Shown: positions 59,021-64,000 of the stretch, piece after piece
Layout of the letters: each line of letters opens with the position of its first letter
Position numbering within the stretch: position 1 is the stretch's first letter
Source of the DNA: Candidatus Zixiibacteriota bacterium
GTDB lineage: Bacteria > Zixibacteria > MSB-5A5 > GN15 > FEB-12
Direction of reading: 5' to 3'
DNA: 64,000 bases
NCBI GenBank assembly: GCA_040756055.1
Contig: JBFLZR010000001.1
Span: forward strand, 499,849 to 563,848
The notes under the pieces: generated by a model
What the model saw: only the letters and a program-made list of their open reading frames with translations
What the model was told of the DNA's origin: nothing
Database searches by the model: none
Translations under genes and position numbers: made by a program

Positions 59021-60475
59021 ATGAAGTCGATTGTCTGGATCATAGTGGCCGGCATAGCCGTACTTGCTACGGCAGCCTGTGCGCAAAGTGATAGCGCCGA
59101 CACCGCTACTGCGTCAAACGACATCTGGGCCAACCAGCCCGGATTTAAGCCCGTTCTTTTTGCTCCGGGCCTGATTTCTACTCCGGATCACAATGAACGT
59201 GATATCACTTTTTCGCCGGACTCCAAAGTCCTGTATTTCACCCGGGACGCCAGAATCATGGTTACACATCTCACCGATACTGGATGGTCCGAGCCGGTGA
59301 GGGCATCGTTCTCCGCTGACTATCCGGAGTTCGAGGCGTTTGTCAATCGCGATGGAGGCCGCTTGTATTATATCACCAGTCGTCCGCTCTCCGGCGAGGG
59401 TGAGCCGGAGGACTATCAAATCTGGTTCGTCGACAAGGATACGACCGGTTGGGGGACACCTCAGCGGTTTAATGAGGAAGGCGACTTCTATCCAACAATA
59501 ACGGATAACGATATCATGTATTTCACCGGCGCCGACAATAATCTCTATTTCTCCAGATTGATTGACGGTCGTATGGCGGGTCGTCAACGGATGAGCGATT
59601 CGATAAACACCGCCTCGGCCGAGTATAATGCGTTTGTCCCCCCCGACGGCAGTTATATCATTTTTACGTCGTTCGGGTGGGGAGACGGGTTCGGCGGTGG
59701 CGATTTGTTTATCAGTTTCAAAACGAAGGATGGCGCCTGGACCCCGGCGAAGAATATGGGTGGCGGCATAAACACCAATGGACACGACTATTGTCCGAGC
59801 CTGTCACGTGATGGCCGCTGGTTTTTTTACACGAGCAATATCGGTGGATCGGAGGATATTTACTGGGTTGATGCCGGACTGATTGATTATCTCAAGACCC
59901 ATGACCTCAATACGGCCGACATGCTATACAGCACGATAACTGAGAAAGGACTCGAGCAGGGACTTGTCCAGTATGAAGCTTTCAAATTGCGATTTGCCGA
60001 TTATTGTGTTTTCGATGGCCGCCTTCTGGCCGGAGTGGCCGATCGTCTGATTATTGCCGAAAAAATTGAGGAAGGGGTATCGCTGATGCGGGAGAGCTTT
60101 GCCATGTATCCCGAGTCGCGCTCAATCATACAGCGATTGAAGCTGGCGGCACTGGCCAATCAGCAGGATACGCTTTCAGCTATAGCTGAAGAGTTGAGAT
60201 CGACAGAGAGTGTTCTCAACAGAGGTCTGGAAAACCGCATCAATCGTCTCGGGTACCGTCTGCTGGGCTGGAACAGAATCGATGCAGCCAGAAGAATAAT
60301 GCTGCTGAACACCGAGCTTTTTCCGGAATCGTTCAACGTATTCGACAGTTATGCTGAAGCGCTGATGTTCAGCGGCGATACTGCCTCGGCTATTATCAAC
60401 TACGAGAAATCACTCGAATTGAATCCGGACAATAATAATGCCGTTGAGCAGTTAAGATTGCTCAATGGTGAATAG
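59021..60475 (+). CDS. PD40/TolB-like beta-propeller lipoprotein with TPR tail
   Basis: ATG 59021 with AAGGAAA gives a lipoprotein signal (lipobox TAAC near residue 20). Residues about 40-300 contain WD40-like PD40 repeats (DITFSPDSKVLYFTRD, SLSRDGRWFFYTSNIGGSEDIYWV). A helical region follows and then TPR units ending FNVFDSYAEALMFSGDTASA and YEKSLELNPDNNNA. This last part is nearly the same as the tail of the secreted MBL protein at 41286-42560. Likely periplasmic scaffold or sensor; function unknown. A longer in-frame start at 58922 lacks a signal peptide at the N-terminus. Confidence 0.82.
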   Translation: MKSIVWIIVAGIAVLATAACAQSDSADTATASNDIWANQPGFKPVLFAPGLISTPDHNERDITFSPDSKVLYFTRDARIMVTHLTDTGWSEPVRASFSADYPEFEAFVNRDGGRLYYITSRPLSGEGEPEDYQIWFVDKDTTGWGTPQRFNEEGDFYPTITDNDIMYFTGADNNLYFSRLIDGRMAGRQRMSDSINTASAEYNAFVPPDGSYIIFTSFGWGDGFGGGDLFISFKTKDGAWTPAKNMGGGINTNGHDYCPSLSRDGRWFFYTSNIGGSEDIYWVDAGLIDYLKTHDLNTADMLYSTITEKGLEQGLVQYEAFKLRFADYCVFDGRLLAGVADRLIIAEKIEEGVSLMRESFAMYPESRSIIQRLKLAALANQQDTLSAIAEELRSTESVLNRGLENRINRLGYRLLGWNRIDAARRIMLLNTELFPESFNVFDSYAEALMFSGDTASAIINYEKSLELNPDNNNAVEQLRLLNGE

Positions 60476-60481
60476 ACCGTC

Positions 60482-60508
60482 AGAAACGGCGCACTAAGCG
60501 CCGTTTCT
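60482..60508. terminator. shared hairpin between convergent genes
   Basis: AGAAACGGCGC-ACTAA-GCGCCGTTTCT, an 11-bp perfect stem. It contains the stop codon of the aspartase-fusion gene on the minus strand and lies 7 bp after the PD40 gene stop. It can terminate both transcripts, though T-runs are only inside the stem. Confidence 0.65.
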
Positions 60509-62368
60509 ATTGCGTGGTTTGATCATCGTCTCTGGCGCCAGTAGTCTGTCGAGCTCTTCTTTGGACAGAAGGTTCTTTTCCAGAACCAGTTCATAAACGC
60601 CGCGATTGGAGGCGAGCGCCTCTTTCGCCAGCATCGTGCACATCTCATACCCCAGCACCGGACTGAGTGCGGTCACCACACCGATACTGCTCTCGACCAT
60701 CTTTCGGCACACCTGCTCATTAGCCGTGATACCGTCGATACAGCGGTGTCTTAACGTGGCCATACCGTTTCTGAGCATTTCGATTGACTCGAAGATACTC
60801 TGGGCGATCACTGGTTCCATGACATTTAGTTCGAGTTGTCCAGCCTCAACGGCAAGCGTGACTGTCAAGTCGTTGCCAATTACTTTGAATGCGATCTGGT
60901 TGACTACCTCGGGGATGACCGGATTGACTTTGCCGGGCATAATCGAAGACCCGGGCTGCATCGGCGGCAGATTGATTTCATTAAGGCCGGCGCGCGGGCC
61001 GGAGGAAAGAAGCCTCAGATCATTGCAAATCTTGGACAGCTTTACGGCAAGGCGCTTTATCGCCGAAGAGTACATGACGAAAGCACCCGTATCCTGGGTG
61101 GCTTCGACCAGATTCGGAGCCAGCTTGATATCAAGTGATGTAATCTCGCGCAGATGTTCGATCACCTTCGCAGAATATTCCGGGTCGGCGTTGATGCCGG
61201 TACCGATGGCGGTTCCACCCATGTTTACTTCGAGGAAAAGGTTGGCGTTCTGACGCAAACGGTCGATTTCCTCTTCCAGTGTTACGGCGTAAGCCTCGAA
61301 CCCCTGGCCGAGGGTCATCGGGACCGCGTCCTGAAGCTGGGTGCGACCCATTTTGATGACATGAGCGAATTCGACTGCCTTGGCTCTGAATGAATTCACC
61401 AGAAGCCGCAGGCTGTCAGTGAGACGCTTGTTTTTCATTATCAAAGCAATTTTGAGCGCGGTGGGATAGGCGTCATTCGTCGATTGCGAAAGGTTCACGT
61501 GATTGTTCGGGTGACAATATTTGTATTCGCCTCTTTCATAGCCGAGAATCTCCAAAGCCCGATTGGCGATAACCTCGTTGGCGTTCATGTTGGTTGAGGT
61601 TCCAGCGCCCCCCTGGATCATGTCGACCACGAACTGGGTGTGGAGCTTTCCGTTGATGATCTCGCCGCAGGCCTGCACGATAGCTTCGCCTACCGGCTTC
61701 GATAACAGCCCCAGCTCCACATTCGTCTTAGCCGCCGCCATTTTGACTATGGCCAGAGCGCTGATCAGCAGGGGGAACTGGGCGAGTGAGATTCCACTGA
61801 TATTGAAATTTTCGAGTCCTCTCAGGGTTTGGACGCCGTAGTAATACTCATAGGGAACGTTACGGTCTCCCAGTAAATCATGCTCTTTGCGGGTGCGGCC
61901 CGACACATATTGAGCAGCTATGTTGACGACGCGTGTGCCGGCCTGACGCATTCTTCGGGAAATGACACGGGCCACCTGCGATAGAAGCCTCACGCATATC
62001 TCCGGCCGGTCGTGGCAGAGCCTGCTGAAACTATCCCGGCTCACTGTCACCAGCGTGGTTTTCAGAAGTGTTCGGGCCGAAGTTGAATGCGGATAGTCAT
62101 CCATCAGCGCGCCTTCACCCAGGAAGTCATACTTCCCAAAAAAGGACAGCCGTTTCTCCTCTCCGAAGGCTGTCTTTTTGAACAGTTCAACCTCGCCGCT
62201 ATAAATCATGTACAGTCTCTTACGTGGACTGTTTTCCTGGAAGAGAAACTGATTCGGCTCCAATTCCAGGACCTCGGCGTTTTGTGCGACAAGTTCTCGT
62301 TGGTCCGGGCTGAGGTCCTTGAACAGTTCAATACCGCCGATAAACTCATTTATAACCGATGTCTTCAT
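60494..62368 (-). CDS. cyclic-nucleotide-binding domain fused to aspartate ammonia-lyase
   Basis: Residues about 10-140 form a CRP-like cyclic nucleotide-binding beta-barrel (FLFQENSPRKRLYMIYSGEV, FFGKYDFLGEGALMDD). Residues about 160-624 are a full aspartase/fumarase-superfamily lyase with GGAGTSTNMNANEV, STNDAYPTA and the signature GSSIMPGKVNP. The aspartase pattern is favoured over fumarase by overall similarity from memory. In the nucleotide pocket, the Arg that contacts the cAMP phosphate in CRP appears to be His (PHSTSA), so the ligand may differ. ATG 62368 has GGAGAG at good spacing; an ATG four codons earlier lacks one. No DNA-binding helix-turn-helix is present. Confidence 0.9.
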   Translation of the reverse strand: MKTSVINEFIGGIELFKDLSPDQRELVAQNAEVLELEPNQFLFQENSPRKRLYMIYSGEVELFKKTAFGEEKRLSFFGKYDFLGEGALMDDYPHSTSARTLLKTTLVTVSRDSFSRLCHDRPEICVRLLSQVARVISRRMRQAGTRVVNIAAQYVSGRTRKEHDLLGDRNVPYEYYYGVQTLRGLENFNISGISLAQFPLLISALAIVKMAAAKTNVELGLLSKPVGEAIVQACGEIINGKLHTQFVVDMIQGGAGTSTNMNANEVIANRALEILGYERGEYKYCHPNNHVNLSQSTNDAYPTALKIALIMKNKRLTDSLRLLVNSFRAKAVEFAHVIKMGRTQLQDAVPMTLGQGFEAYAVTLEEEIDRLRQNANLFLEVNMGGTAIGTGINADPEYSAKVIEHLREITSLDIKLAPNLVEATQDTGAFVMYSSAIKRLAVKLSKICNDLRLLSSGPRAGLNEINLPPMQPGSSIMPGKVNPVIPEVVNQIAFKVIGNDLTVTLAVEAGQLELNVMEPVIAQSIFESIEMLRNGMATLRHRCIDGITANEQVCRKMVESSIGVVTALSPVLGYEMCTMLAKEALASNRGVYELVLEKNLLSKEELDRLLAPETMIKPRNRNGA

Positions 62369-62442
62369 CGTGCTCTCCATTTCAATTTTGTGGTAGGCAT
62401 ATTATAAGGTCAGGGCCGCGAAATAGACAAGCAACATTATTT

Positions 62443-62481
62443 GCGTGATTACTTACCGTTTTAAATCGAATATAATCACGC
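62443..62481. repeat. inverted repeat GCGTGATTA-N21-TAATCACGC
   Basis: A perfect 9-bp inverted repeat with an AT-rich 21-base loop, about 75 bp upstream of the aspartase-fusion start. Possible operator or cruciform element. The rest of the gap 62369-62754 shows no gene that I support. Confidence 0.45.
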
Positions 62482-62754
62482 ACCGCGGGTATATACGATG
62501 GAGTGGCAAAAGCTCTTGGCAAAAAGAACTGAGCAAGCTATATTATCACATCAGTAGCGGGAGCATCAGGCAGGACATGAGGGCTGCCGGAACGAAAACA
62601 CATTCAGCCTTTGCAGACTACAGAGATTTTGCACGCTTCCTGGCGTAACCGGCCGCAGGTTCGAAAACCGCTATAGAAACAGTCGGTGATTGCGCGAAGT
62701 GCCATTTCAATTTTTGCGGGACAGATAAATGAACTGCGTTAGGAGGTGATGCTT

Positions 62755-63270
62755 TTGGCTATCTTTGCCACTTTGTTCGGAGTGGGGTTTTTAATCCTGC
62801 TTTTAAGCGTAATTTTCGGCCATGACGCCGAGGCCGATGGCGATACTGACACCGGTGGTGATAGTTCCGGTCCCAGCATCTTCAGCGTAAGGATGATATC
62901 GTTGCTCATGGTCGGGTTCGGAGCCGCCAGCTTCGGCGTCAGAGCTTCGACTGATGCCACTATGTTTGTTTCATCCATGGCCGGGGTCGGCGGAGCTATT
63001 GTCGTCGGGGCATTCGGGTATCTTATTATAAGAATGTTCTACGCCAGTCAGGAAAGCTCGACGGTGGTGGACAATGATATAATAGGCTGCAGAGGCAATC
63101 TGATCGATGCTATTCCACCGGGAGGCAGCGGCCAGATTGCGTGCGTCATACGCGGTAGGGAGATGACATATCTCGCCCGCTCAAAAGATGGTAGCCCTAT
63201 CGGTCGGGGAGTTCCAGTGCGCGTAATCGGCAAGACCGGCAATACCGTTACCGTAGAACCGCTTGGGTAA
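62755..63270 (+). CDS. NfeD-like membrane protein
   Basis: Short membrane protein: one helix at the N-terminus, an acidic loop (HDAEADGDTDTGGDSSG), two more hydrophobic segments, and a C-terminal OB-fold (GCRGNLIDAIPPGGSGQIACVI...GRGVPVRVIGKTGNTVTVEPL). This is the NfeD/YqiJ arrangement, usually next to a flotillin gene, as here. An AGGAGG at 62741-62746 lies too close to the GTG/ATG at 62746/62749; TTG 62755 is at ideal distance and is preferred, though 62746 is a valid frame start. Confidence 0.85.
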   Translation: MAIFATLFGVGFLILLLSVIFGHDAEADGDTDTGGDSSGPSIFSVRMISLLMVGFGAASFGVRASTDATMFVSSMAGVGGAIVVGAFGYLIIRMFYASQESSTVVDNDIIGCRGNLIDAIPPGGSGQIACVIRGREMTYLARSKDGSPIGRGVPVRVIGKTGNTVTVEPLG

Positions 63271-63309
63271 GTAAAATTCGTTTAGGTTTTTAATAGGGAG
63301 AAGTGTGAT

Positions 63310-64000
63310 ATGGATAGTTTTGTCCCGTATCTGACCTGGCCGGTGATCGGCCTGGCTGTTGTAATCGCCTTTTTTATTCTGGTCAAGGCCCTGTCGGCTT
63401 ACTATGTGAGGGTTCCCCCGAACCAGGCGGCCTTTTTCTACGGCGCCAGGAGCGGGAGGCGTGGTATGAAGCCGCTGGAAGTGTCCGCTCCAGGTGTGCC
63501 TACCGCCACCGTTCTGCCCCCGGGAACGGTGGTTGTGACTGGCGGCGGACGTATACGCAAACCGATTATCGAAGCGGTCGAATTCCTGGATCTTTCGGAA
63601 ATAACCCTTACCGACATCAGGGTGCAGAATATGCCCAACATCGATGGTGTTCTGGTAACGGTAGATGCGGTGGCCAATATTCGCTTCAGAGATGATGCGG
63701 AATCACTGCTCGCGGCAGGCTCAAGATTTCTCAAGATGGAGCGGACCCACATTATTATTACCGCTCGAGAGACCCTGGAAGCGAACCTTCGTGGTGTCGT
63801 GGGCACTCTTACGGTCGACGAATTGATTAAGGACCGCGACGCTTTCCGGCAGAAGGTTCTGGGTGAAGCCGGGGAAGACCTCGCGCGGCTGGGTATGCAG
63901 ATTGACGTATTCAACCCGCAGTCGATTACCGATGAGCAGGGATATATCGAGGCTCTGGGAAAGAAGCGTACCGCTGAGGTGAAGCGTGATGCCGCGATTG
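63310..64000 (+). CDS. flotillin/SPFH-domain protein (3' end outside window)
   Basis: ATG 63310 with GGGAGAAG starts a protein with an N-terminal membrane segment (about 9-27) and an SPFH/band-7 domain: YYVRVPPNQAAFFYGARSG, PIIEAVEFLDLSEITLT, GVLVTVDAVANIRF, ETLEANLRGVVGTLTVDELI, then the start of the coiled-coil region (EALGKKRTAEVKRDAAI). The frame is open to the window end. Flotillins organise membrane microdomains; an NfeD partner directly upstream (39 bp) is the common pairing. Confidence 0.9.
   Translation, partial: MDSFVPYLTWPVIGLAVVIAFFILVKALSAYYVRVPPNQAAFFYGARSGRRGMKPLEVSAPGVPTATVLPPGTVVVTGGGRIRKPIIEAVEFLDLSEITLTDIRVQNMPNIDGVLVTVDAVANIRFRDDAESLLAAGSRFLKMERTHIIITARETLEANLRGVVGTLTVDELIKDRDAFRQKVLGEAGEDLARLGMQIDVFNPQSITDEQGYIEALGKKRTAEVKRDAAI

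Noticed and set aside
62445-62648. 67-residue frame upstream of the NfeD-like gene
   Set aside because: Composition and lack of a ribosome site give no support; it overlaps an inverted repeat.

Overview
The window comes from a Gram-negative bacterium with moderately GC-rich DNA and an outer membrane: there are several lipoprotein signals, beta-barrel proteins, a TonB-type domain and L,D-transpeptidases. The mix of DUF3857/transglutaminase proteins, a CBM9/DUF5916 barrel protein, several BlaI/M56 modules and many GNAT enzymes resembles FCB-group genomes, including candidate phyla such as Zixibacteria. That placement is an inference; no rRNA, tRNA or marker gene was found to fix it. No transposase, integrase or CRISPR array was seen, so this reads as an ordinary chromosomal segment rich in accessory genes.

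Layout. 1-3.4 kb: end of ettA, a GNAT, and a membrane ferredoxin plus metal-domain pair, followed by a broken oligopeptidase B fragment. 4-7 kb: envelope operon with a coiled-coil lipoprotein and two L,D-transpeptidases. 7-16.8 kb: metabolic genes, a MocR regulator divergent from a GNAT/aminotransferase pair, an MsrB-MsrA fusion, and an M32 carboxypeptidase. 16.9-20.8 kb: BlaI/M56 locus 1, carrying an ankyrin/metallo-beta-lactamase-fold protein. 21.1-23.7 kb: RLAN, RimK-type ATP-grasp and GNAT-C39 peptidase operon. 23.9-27.9 kb: two DUF3857/transglutaminase-like proteins, one with an intact triad and one without. 28-29.9 kb: BlaI/M56 locus 2. 30-34.5 kb: a membrane spermidine-synthase-like protein, an acyl-CoA dehydrogenase and a TetR regulator. 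34.7-40.5 kb: a compact operon encoding a SpeD-like pyruvoyl enzyme, a CelD-type acyltransferase, an ATP-grasp ligase, a PLP decarboxylase and an MFS transporter. 40.5-42.6 kb: CpeT-like and MBL-TPR secreted proteins. 42.8-47.5 kb: a CarH/LitR light-response operon with a class II photolyase. 47.8-56 kb: small envelope proteins, a phosphatase, a DUF5916 barrel and an ECF sigma/anti-sigma operon. 56-58.7 kb: BlaI/M56 locus 3 with nine 29-residue repeats. 59-64 kb: a PD40-TPR lipoprotein, a cyclic-nucleotide-domain/aspartase fusion, an NfeD-like protein and the start of a flotillin-like gene.

Four signals stand out. (1) The three BlaI/M56 loci each carry 16-bp operators of the form TRCKAA-N4-TTMGYA, and the operator bases appear to vary together with the BlaI recognition helix. 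(2) The SpeD-like/ATP-grasp/decarboxylase/transporter operon looks like an uncharacterised small-molecule pathway. (3) Three exact 11-bp-spaced ACAAA repeats lie upstream of carH, matching the known DNA-binding geometry of CarH. (4) Two fusions are unusual: ankyrin repeats with a metal-site-deficient MBL fold, and a cyclic-nucleotide domain with aspartase.

Positions of short sites were counted by hand and may be off by one.
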